64,000 nucleotides of DNA from contig NZ_JAHLPW010000007.1 of the NCBI RefSeq assembly GCF_018918075.1, positions 62,001 to 126,000 of the forward strand. The letters are read 5' to 3'. Numbering within the stretch: the first letter of the stretch is position 1; each line of letters starts with the position of its first letter. The translations under genes and the position numbers were made by a program. This document shows positions 8,937 to 18,022 of the stretch, piece by piece. Below the pieces are notes generated by a model. It made no database searches, was not told the DNA's origin, and saw only the letters and a program-made list of their open reading frames with translations. The stretch is from Virgibacillus sp. MSJ-26. GTDB lineage: Bacteria; Bacillota; Bacilli; Bacillales; Amphibacillaceae.

Positions 8937-9653
8937 TTGAACTCAAACAAACAATCAATCATATTTATTTCAGTAGGTATTTTATTTCTTCTGTTATTTG
9001 GTGTTATTAGCTTTGGTGTTTATTTTGAAAGTAGCTGGGTAAATTCACTCGACATGAACTTAATAGAAAAAATTCAGGGCAATATTACTGAAGGTAAAAC
9101 ATCATTGTTAAAAGTATTGACCGAAGTAGGAAACATTCGCCTGGTCATTGTGTTAACAATTATCTTGGCAGTCATCCTTTTTATTAAAAAATGGTATGCA
9201 GCCGGGCTCTGGTTTGGTGGAACTATACTAGTCTGTGCCGCGATTGGAACAAAAATCCTCAAAGAAGTTTTTGATCGAACACGACCGGATTTTATGCAGC
9301 TCGTTGAAAAGTCAACCGAGAGTTTCCCAAGTGGGCATGCAACATCAACAACAATCTTTTATGGCTTGTTAGGTTTAGCTTTAATTTTACTAACAACTCA
9401 TGTGTGGAAAAAAGTTGTGGTTGGTTTTATTACCTTGTTAATAATCAATTTTATTTTAATTTCTAGAATTTATCTCGGGGTTCACTTTCCGACCGATGTC
9501 ATTGCAGGGTTCTTATATGGAATGGCATCAATTTTAATATCTGTTGGGGTCTACCAACTATTAGCCCAACCGCTCCAAAAGTTGCTTAAAAAAATTGGTT
9601 TATCAGATCAGAGTGACACTTTCACAAAAGAAAAATTATATATTCGTGGATAA
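8937..9653 (+). CDS. PAP2 family membrane phosphatase
   Basis: Six-helix membrane phosphatase of 238 aa with the full three-part PAP2 active site: K109-x6-RP, PSGH at 131-134 and S176-R-x5-H183-x3-D187. Substrates in the family are phosphatidylglycerol phosphate, phosphatidate or undecaprenyl pyrophosphate; which applies here is not decidable from sequence. The start is a TTG codon eight bases after AGAAGGG. Monocistronic with a strong terminator. Confidence 0.88.
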   Translation: MNSNKQSIIFISVGILFLLLFGVISFGVYFESSWVNSLDMNLIEKIQGNITEGKTSLLKVLTEVGNIRLVIVLTIILAVILFIKKWYAAGLWFGGTILVCAAIGTKILKEVFDRTRPDFMQLVEKSTESFPSGHATSTTIFYGLLGLALILLTTHVWKKVVVGFITLLIINFILISRIYLGVHFPTDVIAGFLYGMASILISVGVYQLLAQPLQKLLKKIGLSDQSDTFTKEKLYIRG

Positions 9654-9679
9654 AACGTTTAGATGTATTCTAAATTAAG

Positions 9680-9714
9680 AAAAGGCACCTTCATAGCTAG
9701 GTGCCTTTATATTT
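9680..9714. terminator. bidirectional terminator
   Basis: AAAGGCACCT and AGGTGCCTTT form a perfect stem with flanking A and T tracts between the PAP2 gene and the convergent ABC permease gene. Confidence 0.9.
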
Positions 9715-9734
9715 TACTAAACCCCCATAATTTA

Positions 9735-11342
9735 TCATCCTTCACTTTTTATATCCCGCTTTTTATAGCCAATCATGCCAGCCACTGACGTTAATGCAAA
9801 AACAATTGTTAATATAATGACGTTGTTCCACTCCATATCTTCGATGGGCAGTTTGGATATATATCCGAATGGTGTCAATTTACTAAGCCAATCGGGCACA
9901 TCGAGCAATCCTCCTAAGTACAGCACAAAAAATGTATAAAATATGTATATCCAAATATAACTGCTTGCTTTTGGAATATAGCCAATTAATAGCATAGTAA
10001 ATCCAATCATAACAAGAACTGCTGGATAGTATATAATTGCTGAACTATATATCGTTCCAAATGAAAGAGGATTGTCCATGACAGAATATGCTGCAGTCCA
10101 TAGCCCTATTGCCGAAAAAGAAATCATCATAAAACCAGTTAAAATGGAATTAAATAAGTAACTCCCCAATAACTTTATCCTAGAAACCGCTCCCCCAATA
10201 ATTAGTTCGATTCGTCCTTTTTTCTCTTCGCCATAAACTTTCAACAAAGACATAAGCGTAGGAATGGCGGCAAGAATAGACATAATAACCATTAACATTG
10301 GCAAAAATTGTTCAGTAAATGAATAATTTCCCTCAGTGACTAGCATTTGTTCAAGTAATTCATTTCCTTCAAAGAAGGAATCTAAATCGCCGAACACAGA
10401 TCCATATGAAGCGCCGAGTACAAACATTCCAATCGCCCAAAAAATAAGAGTCACACGTTGTATTCTGAATGTTAAACCTAAGGGGCCTTGAAGAAATCGA
10501 CTTGCATGTTTTCTACCAGGATTTTCAGGTAAAAATCCAGCTTCTAAATCACGAATCGCATTTAAATAATTTGCGATGATTACTAGAACAATAGATACAA
10601 TAACTATTAGTGATACTGGCCACCACAAGTTATTAGAATAAGTTTCTGTCTTGGTCACCCACCCAAAAGGAGAAAACCATGATAAAGTCTCATTACTCAC
10701 ATCACCAATAGCTCGAACAAGGTAAGCAATGAGCAAGAAAGCAATTGAAAGTCCTAATGTCCCACGTGCACTTTCTGTGATTTGCGCGAATAATGCTGTT
10801 AGACTTGTGAAAAAAACTCCCGTCGCTCCTAGTGTCGCTCCATATAATAACGAGCCTTCTAAATCTATGCTTTCAATGCCTAACTTATATAAACCAAAAC
10901 CTGTTATAAATGCGAGAAAAACATTCGTTACAACATATACAATCAAAGTGGCATTTAGATAAGAGAGCCGCCCGACTGGTAAGGAGCGAATCAATTCAAT
11001 CCGCCCATCTTCTTCGTCTGCTCGAGTGTGACGGGTAACAAGTAAAACACTCATTAAACCCACTGCAATAGCGGTAAACAATAACATTTCATGAGCAGTC
11101 ATTGCCCCGATCGTATAATTATTTAAATCGCCTGGACCAATCATTGCCGTCATTGCGGGATTTTTCATTGTTTCGGCTAAAGCATCTCGCTCTTGCTGGG
11201 ATTCGTACATTTTTTCAAAAGCCAGTGGAACAATTAATGTAAAAAAAGTGATTCCAATCAGCCATAAAATAACTTTCATTCTGTCTTGACGTACAATAAA
11301 TTTAATTATCTTTCCCGTCCGTGCAAAGTCACTTCTTCTCAC
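9735..11342 (-). CDS. ABC exporter permease, polyketide/drug type
   Basis: A 535-aa protein with about 12 membrane helices, arranged as two ABC-2-like halves (residues about 1-265 and 290-535), the layout of the exporter family related to tetronasin resistance permeases (COG3559). It starts with GTG, overlapping the stop codon of the ATPase gene by one base, so the two are cotranslated. With the ATPase it should form an efflux pump for an unknown amphipathic drug or antibiotic. The TetR gene at the head of the operon supports inducible drug export. Confidence 0.87.
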   Translation of the reverse strand: MRRSDFARTGKIIKFIVRQDRMKVILWLIGITFFTLIVPLAFEKMYESQQERDALAETMKNPAMTAMIGPGDLNNYTIGAMTAHEMLLFTAIAVGLMSVLLVTRHTRADEEDGRIELIRSLPVGRLSYLNATLIVYVVTNVFLAFITGFGLYKLGIESIDLEGSLLYGATLGATGVFFTSLTALFAQITESARGTLGLSIAFLLIAYLVRAIGDVSNETLSWFSPFGWVTKTETYSNNLWWPVSLIVIVSIVLVIIANYLNAIRDLEAGFLPENPGRKHASRFLQGPLGLTFRIQRVTLIFWAIGMFVLGASYGSVFGDLDSFFEGNELLEQMLVTEGNYSFTEQFLPMLMVIMSILAAIPTLMSLLKVYGEEKKGRIELIIGGAVSRIKLLGSYLFNSILTGFMMISFSAIGLWTAAYSVMDNPLSFGTIYSSAIIYYPAVLVMIGFTMLLIGYIPKASSYIWIYIFYTFFVLYLGGLLDVPDWLSKLTPFGYISKLPIEDMEWNNVIILTIVFALTSVAGMIGYKKRDIKSEG

Positions 11343-12259
11343 TAGGAAGCACCCCCTGCTCCTGTTCTCCCTGATTCATTAGTACCTTCATAATGGCGCA
11401 TAAACAAATCTTCAAGCGTTGGCGGTGTACTTTCTAACTTTTCGATCTCAAATTGACTCAAAAACTTAATTACTTGATTGATATATTCGGTGTCAACTTG
11501 AAATGATGATGTTTGTCCCTTTACTTCTATTCCGTGCACTCCGCTTAAATCTTTTAAGCCTTTAATTGGTTCTTCCGTTTGTACCACAAAATTAGTCCGA
11601 GTTAAATGGCGTAACTCATTTAATGTACCTGTTTCTATAATTTGGCCTTGGCGAATAATTCCGACCCGATCACATAGTTTTTCTACTTCAGATAAAATAT
11701 GACTGGATAGTAGCACACTTTTGCCTGCCTTTTTTGCATCCATAACACAGTTTTGAAAGACTCTTTCCATCAGTGGATCAAGACCTGATGTCGGTTCATC
11801 TAATATATACAAATCAACATTTGAGGAAAAAGCTGATATTAGCGCAACTTTTTGTCGATTACCCTTTGAATATGTTCTACATTTCTTTGTTGGATCTAAA
11901 TCAAATCTTTCTATCAATTCGTCACGCATTTTTTTATTATCATTGCCACGTAAGTTAAGAAATAGATCAATAACTTCCCCACCTGTTAAGTTGGGCCATA
12001 AATTAACGTCTCCCGGTACATATGCAATCCGCTTATGTATGTCGACTGCGTCCTTCCATGCATCTTTCCCAAAAATATGTGCTGACCCTTCTGTTGCCTT
12101 TAAGACCCCTAATAATATTCGGATTGTTGTTGACTTGCCAGCACCATTAGGTCCGATAAAACCATAAATTTCTCCCTCATTGACTTCAAGATCAACGCCT
12201 TCTAGAGCAGTAAACTTACCAAACCTTTTCGTCAAATTTGCAGTCTTTAATATACTCAA
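11342..12259 (-). CDS. ABC exporter ATP-binding protein
   Basis: A 305-aa nucleotide-binding subunit. Walker A GPNGAGKST near residue 35, signature YSKGNRQ around 132 (a variant of LSGGQ usual in this group), and Walker B LYILDEPTSGLDP near 155. Starts with TTG after GGAGGGG and overlaps the TetR stop by four bases. Partner of the downstream permease; ATP hydrolysis drives export. The final Gly/Ala-rich tail has no known role. Confidence 0.9.
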   Translation of the reverse strand: MSILKTANLTKRFGKFTALEGVDLEVNEGEIYGFIGPNGAGKSTTIRILLGVLKATEGSAHIFGKDAWKDAVDIHKRIAYVPGDVNLWPNLTGGEVIDLFLNLRGNDNKKMRDELIERFDLDPTKKCRTYSKGNRQKVALISAFSSNVDLYILDEPTSGLDPLMERVFQNCVMDAKKAGKSVLLSSHILSEVEKLCDRVGIIRQGQIIETGTLNELRHLTRTNFVVQTEEPIKGLKDLSGVHGIEVKGQTSSFQVDTEYINQVIKFLSQFEIEKLESTPPTLEDLFMRHYEGTNESGRTGAGGAS

Positions 12260-12897
12260 TTTCTCCCCTCCTCTTGTGTATAAAAACTAATTTTTAGGAC
12301 ATCAAGATAATCAAAAAACTCTTCAAAATACGGATCAAAATCAATTGAACTTAATTTTTTATTATATAATCGATATTTCATTTCCTCTTCATAACCAGCA
12401 ATGGCCCATTTGATTAATTGAAAAGCTTTTTTAACATCAAGATCACTTCTAAATAATGTTAAGTCAATGTTTTCATAGATTTTCAGCCAACCATAGGTCT
12501 TTAACTCAGTAAGTTTTTCTTGTATTTCATCACTAAGCTGTTCAGTATTAGTTAAAAATACCGTCCCTAAAAAGTTTAGGACGTCTGGATGTTCATACAG
12601 TAGTTTCCATTTTATTTTTGAAGCATGCTTCAGTCGTTCAATTAAATCGGGTTCATTTGTATCAATTAAATCAAGATAGTCAAGTCGATTAATTTCCAAT
12701 GAGTAATCAATTAAATATAAATACAAATCTTGTTTACTATTAAAGTAATAAAAAAGCATCCCCTTTCCTATCCGTGCTTGTTTCACAATAGTGTTGGTTG
12801 ACGCTTGTTGAAAGTCTTTTTCTGCAAATTCTCTTAAAGCTGCATTAATTATTCGTCTTTTCTTATCTGACTCTAGATTGTGGAAAGCTTCTTTAAT
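12256..12897 (-). CDS. TetR family repressor of the exporter operon, probable ATT start
   Basis: The reading frame contains a complete TetR helix-turn-helix: residues about 16-55 include RRIINAALREF, STNTIVKQARIGKGMLFYYF. The first ATG in the frame (12786) lies inside the helix-turn-helix and would delete it. Reading back, an in-frame TAG is met at 12911-12909 and the only plausible start between is an ATT at 12897, six bases after a strong GGAGGAG. This gives 213 aa, the normal family length, beginning IKEAFHNLES as in homologues that begin MIKEAF. ATT is a rare but attested start codon; a sequencing error or recent mutation is the alternative. It should repress its own operon from the dyad just upstream. 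Confidence 0.82.
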   Translation of the reverse strand: MKEAFHNLESDKKRRIINAALREFAEKDFQQASTNTIVKQARIGKGMLFYYFNSKQDLYLYLIDYSLEINRLDYLDLIDTNEPDLIERLKHASKIKWKLLYEHPDVLNFLGTVFLTNTEQLSDEIQEKLTELKTYGWLKIYENIDLTLFRSDLDVKKAFQLIKWAIAGYEEEMKYRLYNKKLSSIDFDPYFEEFFDYLDVLKISFYTQEEGRN

Positions 12898-12945
12898 AAG
12901 TCTCTCCTCCTATTCACTTAATTTTATGCTCTTCCAAAGTAAATA

Positions 12946-12991
12946 GACCACCCTGGTCAGTTTGACTATAACAAACTAGACCAGAGTGGTC
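12946..12991. promoter_or_regulatory. long dyad, likely TetR operator
   Basis: GACCACCCTGGTC at 12946-12958 and GACCAGAGTGGTC at 12979-12991 form an inverted repeat with one mismatch per arm, and the dyad continues inward as CAGTTTG/CAAACTAG around a 7-base centre. Each arm is itself nearly palindromic, as expected for two TetR dimers. It lies about 50 bases upstream of the TetR start. Confidence 0.7.
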
Positions 12992-13021
12992 AATTCCCTA
13001 TTTCAAATTATTTAATTCATC

Positions 13022-13690
13022 TTAAAGTTTCCATGGATATTCATTTGGTGGTGGACATTCTATTTCTATGATGTCATCTTTCGTCGGATGCTTAAAGCTT
13101 AAATAATTTGACCATAATGCAATTTGTTGTCCTGGTTTATTCACGTGTTGCCCGTATTTTTGATCGCCATAAATTGGCATGCCTTCTTCAGATAACTGGA
13201 CGCGAATTTGATGCGATCTACCTGTTTGAAGCTGGACAGATAAAAGGCTTAATTGATCGGTCTGCTTTATTAATTCATAATCAAGGATTGCTTTTTTACC
13301 TTGCTTATGCTTGTCTGAAACAGTATGAACTTTATTTTTACGATGATCTTTTAATAAAAAATGCTTCAATCTTCCTTTATTTTGTCGAGGTTTCCCCCTG
13401 ACTACTGTTAAATACTTACGAGTTAATGCTCGTCTACGAAGAACATCAGACAACCTTGACGCTGCCTTAGAAGTTTTCGCAAAAATAATCGCCCCTCCAA
13501 CCGGCCGATCAAGGCGGTGAACAAGCCCGAGGTAAACATTACCTGGTTTATTATAACGAATCTTGATATCTTGCTTTAAAATAGATAATAAATCTTGGTC
13601 CTTTGACTCATCTGCTTGTACTGGGATATTCACAGGCTTTTCAACAACTAATAAATGATTGTCCTCATATAAAATATTGATATCTACCAA
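13022..13690 (-). CDS. RluA family pseudouridine synthase
   Basis: RNA pseudouridine synthase of 222 aa that isomerises uridines in rRNA or tRNA. The catalytic motif HRLDRPVGG (Asp61) and the later RSHQIRVQL element are intact. It lacks the N-terminal S4 RNA-binding domain of RluD-type enzymes, as the short RluA-like members do. The target position is unknown. Monocistronic. Confidence 0.9.
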   Translation of the reverse strand: MVDINILYEDNHLLVVEKPVNIPVQADESKDQDLLSILKQDIKIRYNKPGNVYLGLVHRLDRPVGGAIIFAKTSKAASRLSDVLRRRALTRKYLTVVRGKPRQNKGRLKHFLLKDHRKNKVHTVSDKHKQGKKAILDYELIKQTDQLSLLSVQLQTGRSHQIRVQLSEEGMPIYGDQKYGQHVNKPGQQIALWSNYLSFKHPTKDDIIEIECPPPNEYPWKL

Positions 13691-13730
13691 TCTTTTTGCT
13701 CCTTATTTTTTGATTATGAATTAAGATTAA

Positions 13731-13761
13731 AATGCCAGGAAAGTTGTCCTATCCTGGCAAG
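13731..13761. terminator. hairpin between RluA-like and S9 peptidase genes
   Basis: TGCCAGGA and TCCTGGCA pair around an 11-base loop, downstream of the S9 peptidase gene on the minus strand. The T tract is poor, so termination strength is uncertain. Confidence 0.45.
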
Positions 13762-13787
13762 TAACACTGTTTTTATAAGTTGCTATA

Positions 13788-15578
13788 TCATGCCTGATGC
13801 TTTTCCAAAAAATCTAACATGAGTTTATACACTTTAATTTCATTTTCTTTTTTAGAAAAACCATGCCCTTCATCTTCAAGAACGAGGTATTCAACATCAC
13901 GATCTTCTTCTTTAAGTTTTGCAACGATTTGATCCGACTCTTCTTTCACAACTCGCGGATCCTTAGCCCCTTGGATAACAAGCATTGGTTTTGTCATACC
14001 ATCCAAATAAGTAACTGGTGAATCTTTCACAAAACGCTCTTTATCTCTTTCTGGGTCACCTAGCCAGCGTTCCATGATTGGTTTCCAGTGAGGGGGAACA
14101 GAATTAATAAACGTGAATAAATCTGACGGACCAAATATATCAACGACCGCCTTAAAGTATTCAGGGTGACGACCGTGAAGTAACAGTGCCATGTAACCAC
14201 CATAACTTCCACCAACGAGAAACAACTTTTCTTTACTAGTTACTTTATTATCAAATAACCAATCGATACCAGCAATACAATCAAGACGCGGACCATGCCC
14301 CCAATCTTGTTCAACAAGTTTCACAAATTCCGAACCATAGCCTGTACTCCCACGGAAATTTGGTGCAAAAATAGTGTAGCCTCGATTGAGAAAGCTTTGA
14401 AACATTGCCCGGAATGTTTTCCTTTCAGCTGCTTGCGGTCCACCATGCGGCCAAAAGATTGTGTGTCCATTATCGTATTCAGGTTTTGCTTTAAACAATA
14501 AAGCTTCAATTTCCATCCCATCGAAGGATTCATATGAAACGACCTCTGGATCAACCATTTCTTTTTCCTCAATCCCGAGAACACCGTTATTTGTAAGCTT
14601 ATTCCACTCTTCATTTCTTGGCAATTTAAATATATTAGGCGGCATTGTAGCACGAGTTCCTAATAAATAAAGGTTTCCAGTTTTTGCGACATGCACTTGC
14701 GATATGGTATCAACAGGTATCGTAACACCTTTCAATTCACCTGTGTTTAAGTCGTAGGAATAGAGTTTATCGGTAACGCCTTTTGTTGTAATGAAGTAAA
14801 ACAAATTATTTCGCTTGTCCCATTTTAAATCGTCAATATTCTCATTTTCAATTTCTAAAACCTTAGAGAATGTTTTTGTCTCGATATCAAATTTAGCTAT
14901 GTAAGCATAATTACTTTCATAATCTGTTGTGAAGTAAATGGTTTTATTGTCAGTGAAAATAGGGTTATACGCTAAATGGACCTTATCAGCGTCGGGTGTT
15001 AAGTTGTATGTCTCATCACCGAGTTTAACGAAAGCAGTTGCATATGTGTTAGCAAATTGGCGAACGAAGACATAGGCTGATTCGTCTTCAGAAACAGCTG
15101 ATAAAATAGTTGGTGAAACTTCTCCCTCATTAATTAATACGTCAGAATCATCTTCAAGATTCCGCATACGTGCATTTAGGAAAGATGGATTATCTTTTGA
15201 TGTAATATAGTATAATCGCTTTCCATCTTTACTTAAATGACTATAAAAATACTTCTCCGTTTCTTCACCCGTAACAAGGGGTTGTGGAATACCACCTTCA
15301 TAAGGAATCGCATAAATTTGATGATTCTCATCACCATCTCGATCAAATCCCGCTAGAACATATCTGTTTTCTGGGTCGAATTTAATAAAATCACATGATT
15401 CTTCTTTCTGAGCAAATAAGTAAGGAAAAGTATGAGGCAAGTCGATAGCCCATAAGTTCATCTTTCCATTCAAATTCGTATTAAAAACGAGTTGCTTTTC
15501 ATCATCACTCACTGCAAAATGCGTGATGGCATACGTTCTGAAAAATTGTTCCACTGTTGGCTTTGGAAACTTTATCAT
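13788..15578 (-). CDS. S9 family serine peptidase (prolyl oligopeptidase type)
   Basis: Cytoplasmic peptidase of 596 aa with no signal peptide. Residues about 20-330 form the beta-propeller gate and 350-596 the alpha/beta hydrolase. The nucleophile is Ser458 in GGSYGG, the oxyanion element is WPHGGP near 377-381, the acid is likely Asp537 in GAKDPRV and the histidine lies in DEGHGF near 573. Resembles acylaminoacyl-peptidases and dipeptidyl peptidases, which trim short peptides; it may process peptides brought in by the Dpp system farther along, which is inference. Confidence 0.9.
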   Translation of the reverse strand: MIKFPKPTVEQFFRTYAITHFAVSDDEKQLVFNTNLNGKMNLWAIDLPHTFPYLFAQKEESCDFIKFDPENRYVLAGFDRDGDENHQIYAIPYEGGIPQPLVTGEETEKYFYSHLSKDGKRLYYITSKDNPSFLNARMRNLEDDSDVLINEGEVSPTILSAVSEDESAYVFVRQFANTYATAFVKLGDETYNLTPDADKVHLAYNPIFTDNKTIYFTTDYESNYAYIAKFDIETKTFSKVLEIENENIDDLKWDKRNNLFYFITTKGVTDKLYSYDLNTGELKGVTIPVDTISQVHVAKTGNLYLLGTRATMPPNIFKLPRNEEWNKLTNNGVLGIEEKEMVDPEVVSYESFDGMEIEALLFKAKPEYDNGHTIFWPHGGPQAAERKTFRAMFQSFLNRGYTIFAPNFRGSTGYGSEFVKLVEQDWGHGPRLDCIAGIDWLFDNKVTSKEKLFLVGGSYGGYMALLLHGRHPEYFKAVVDIFGPSDLFTFINSVPPHWKPIMERWLGDPERDKERFVKDSPVTYLDGMTKPMLVIQGAKDPRVVKEESDQIVAKLKEEDRDVEYLVLEDEGHGFSKKENEIKVYKLMLDFLEKHQA

Positions 15579-15693
15579 TCAAATCCCCCTCGGTCATTAA
15601 TTAATTTATATCTTAAACTCCTAATATGTTTGCGACTTTTCAGAAGATTAAGCTACATCATCTATAATAACAGAATTGTTGATAAAAATTAAT

Positions 15694-15715
15694 AGCCAAA
15701 AGGGGGATATTGGCT
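15694..15715 (-). terminator. probable terminator of the hssRS-like operon
   Basis: Read on the minus strand, AGCCAA and TTGGCT form a stem followed by ATTAATTTTT, just after the histidine kinase stop. Confidence 0.45.
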
Positions 15716-15749
15716 CATCCCCAAGTCCTACTTCTTCTATTTTAATTGT

Positions 15750-17126
15750 CTACTTAGGCAAAATAACTTGAAAAACTGATCCTTCACCAGGTTTACTTTC
15801 AATCATAATTGTGCCTTGGTGTAATTCAATAATCTTTTTAACGATGGCAAGGCCAAGTCCTGTACTATTTTCTGTACGTATTCGGGCCTTATCAACTTTA
15901 AAGAAGCGATCAAACAAATGAGGAATCTGATCTTTGGCTATCCCTATCCCTGTGTCTTTTACATATACATTAACATTTTCTTTTTTGTTTTTGAGCTGAA
16001 CAGTGATTTTGCCTCCTTCGTCACTATATCTGATAGCATTTGTAATTAAATTCATCCATACCTGTTGTAATAAACCGGCATCTCCAGTGACGTAACCTTC
16101 TTCAATATCCATTTCTATAACTATGTCTTTCTCACGCCACTGCCATTCAGTCACTGAGATGACTTCTTTTAATTGCTTAGAAATATTAACAAACGTCTGC
16201 TCAATCTCCTCACCCTCACGCTCTAAGGTGGATAGCGTTAGCAATTGTTTGCTCAGAGCTGATAAGCGTTTTGTTTCACTTTCAATAATCGATAGATAAC
16301 GGACTCGCATTTCATCAGAGAGTTCTTCTTCACGAAGAGCTTGCGAGAATCCTTGGATTGATGTTAGTGGTGATTGAATCTCATGAGAGACATTTGAAAC
16401 AAATTCCTGCCGTTTCTCTTCCGTTAACGCTAAGCTACTGCTCATTTTTGTAAAGTCATACGCTAGTCTGCCGATTTCGTCTTGACGATTGACATTTAGT
16501 TTCAAATGATAGTTTCCAGCTGCAATCTTTTTCGTTGCATCAGTTAGCTTCTTAATAGGCCTAACAATAAATGTTGTACTCACTAGAACGAGCAAGAAAC
16601 TAAATAATAGAGCTAAAACCAGCAAAACAACAATAAAAATACGCATTTCGCCAAATTGATGATTAGTATCAGGCCGAACAAACAAAGCATGAGTTTTTCC
16701 ATTCATTTCGAAGGGAACACCCACTGTATTCGATAATTTATTATTAAAAAAACCAGTAACAAAAAGCTTCCAAGGGTAGTTGGCAATTCCATGATAAATC
16801 TCTCCATTTAAGACCCGCTCAATCTCTTCTGAAGGCAGCTCATAAGTTCTAAACGGAACGCCATACATCTTTGTATTTCCTTCTTGGTCAACTATATAAA
16901 ATTGATAACCTAAATCAGTTAGTGTAGAAAAGTAGTCATCAGCAGATCGATCATCATTTTCTTCATAAATGGCTACACTATTTTCAGCTATATTAGTTAT
17001 TTTTTTATCATTTTCAGGTTTTAAAGAAAAATGATAATAAATATTAGTAACAATAAAGGCGAGGAGCGCACTGGCAATCATAATACCAATGGTTGTAATG
17101 AATATTCTTACGTATAGTGTTCGCAT
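15750..17126 (-). CDS. hssS: sensor histidine kinase, HssS-like (heme sensing)
   Basis: Membrane kinase of 458 aa: helix 1 at 8-31, an extracellular sensor to about 160, helix 2 at 162-187, a HAMP domain, HisKA with His248 in VSHEIQSPLTS, and a HATPase with the N, G1 and G2 boxes. The extracellular LFVTGFFNNKLSNTVGVPF (residues 121-139) closely matches the corresponding part of staphylococcal HssS (FVTGFF.N...NTVG), and residues 1-36 also match. HssS senses excess heme and phosphorylates HssR. No hrtAB efflux genes are adjacent, so the heme role is inferred from similarity only. Confidence 0.8.
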   Translation of the reverse strand: MRTLYVRIFITTIGIMIASALLAFIVTNIYYHFSLKPENDKKITNIAENSVAIYEENDDRSADDYFSTLTDLGYQFYIVDQEGNTKMYGVPFRTYELPSEEIERVLNGEIYHGIANYPWKLFVTGFFNNKLSNTVGVPFEMNGKTHALFVRPDTNHQFGEMRIFIVVLLVLALLFSFLLVLVSTTFIVRPIKKLTDATKKIAAGNYHLKLNVNRQDEIGRLAYDFTKMSSSLALTEEKRQEFVSNVSHEIQSPLTSIQGFSQALREEELSDEMRVRYLSIIESETKRLSALSKQLLTLSTLEREGEEIEQTFVNISKQLKEVISVTEWQWREKDIVIEMDIEEGYVTGDAGLLQQVWMNLITNAIRYSDEGGKITVQLKNKKENVNVYVKDTGIGIAKDQIPHLFDRFFKVDKARIRTENSTGLGLAIVKKIIELHQGTIMIESKPGEGSVFQVILPK

Positions 17127-17190
17127 AGTGCCTGCCTCCGTTTAAGCTTCAACTTGACTCAGTCCATATTCCTGAGAGCAAGGATGAAGA

Positions 17191-17877
17191 TCATTTAATT
17201 TTTTTCTTTTTTTCTTTTAGTTTATAACCAACCCCACGAACAGTTTCAATGACAAATAAATGCTCTTCAGGATTGAATCGTTCGCGGAGTCGTTTGACAT
17301 GAACATCAACAGTTCGGTCATTTCCTATAAAGTCGTTCCCCCAAACTAGTTCTATCAATTGCTCCCTGGTAAAAATTCGGTCTGGAAAATTCGCTAGTTG
17401 AGTGAGCAACTCAAATTCCTTTAATGGCAAAATAACCGTTTTTCCATTTGCCTCAACCTCATAGCTTTGCAAGTTAATCGTTATATTTCCAACTTTAACT
17501 ATTTCTTCGTTAATCATTTGAAAGCGTCTAAGTAACGCTTTAATCCTAAATAAAACTTCCTTCGGTTCAAATGGTTTTACAATATAATCGTCAGTCCCTG
17601 AAAGGTATGCTTTTTCTTTATCTGATATTTCACCTTTAGCCGTAATCATCATGACAGGGATGTCATAATAACTTCTTATTTCTTCACATAATTCATAACC
17701 ATCAACATGAGGCATCATAATATCAACAAGAGCTAAGTGGACTTGTTCTTTCTCAAGAACATCTATGGCTTCTTTACCATCTGCCGCCTCTAAAGTAGAG
17801 TAACTTTCTTTTTGTAGGTAGAAGCGGAGTAATTCACGGATATTTGGATCATCATCAACGATTAGAATTGTAATCAT
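17191..17877 (-). CDS. hssR: OmpR-family response regulator, HssR-like
   Basis: A 228-aa regulator with a receiver domain (phospho-acceptor Asp52 in LVDIMMP, conserved acidic DDD at 8-10, Lys102 in VKPFE) and a C-terminal winged helix (residues about 130-222, ending RTVDVHVKRLRERF and ETVRGVGYK). Several stretches, such as SDKEKAYLSGTDDYIVKPFE, match staphylococcal HssR. Located 64 bases upstream of its kinase in the same operon. In staphylococci HssR activates the heme exporter hrtAB; the target here is not in the window. Confidence 0.82.
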   Translation of the reverse strand: MITILIVDDDPNIRELLRFYLQKESYSTLEAADGKEAIDVLEKEQVHLALVDIMMPHVDGYELCEEIRSYYDIPVMMITAKGEISDKEKAYLSGTDDYIVKPFEPKEVLFRIKALLRRFQMINEEIVKVGNITINLQSYEVEANGKTVILPLKEFELLTQLANFPDRIFTREQLIELVWGNDFIGNDRTVDVHVKRLRERFNPEEHLFVIETVRGVGYKLKEKKKKIK

Positions 17878-17964
17878 GATTTATCTCCTCTCAAGTTTGA
17901 TATGTTTATCCTATCACAAAAAATATAGTAAATTATAGTTTTAACCGCTATCAATTTTAACCCG

Positions 17965-17999
17965 ATAAAAAACCTGCTCTCCTATATGAGAACAGGCTA
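17965..17999 (-). terminator. terminator of the cdaA-cdaR-glmM operon
   Basis: On the minus strand GCCTGTTCTC and GAGAGCAGG form a stem followed by TTTTTTA, just after glmM. Confidence 0.88.
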
Positions 18000-18022
18000 G
18001 TTAAATATACTAGAAGAATCCA

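Noticed and set aside
9735..12259. hrtAB partner of the HssRS-like system
   Set aside because: The permease is of the large ABC-2 drug-export type with its own TetR repressor, not the FtsX-like HrtB.
14321..14653. 110-codon frame on the minus strand
   Set aside because: Out-of-frame overlap inside the well-conserved S9 peptidase gene.
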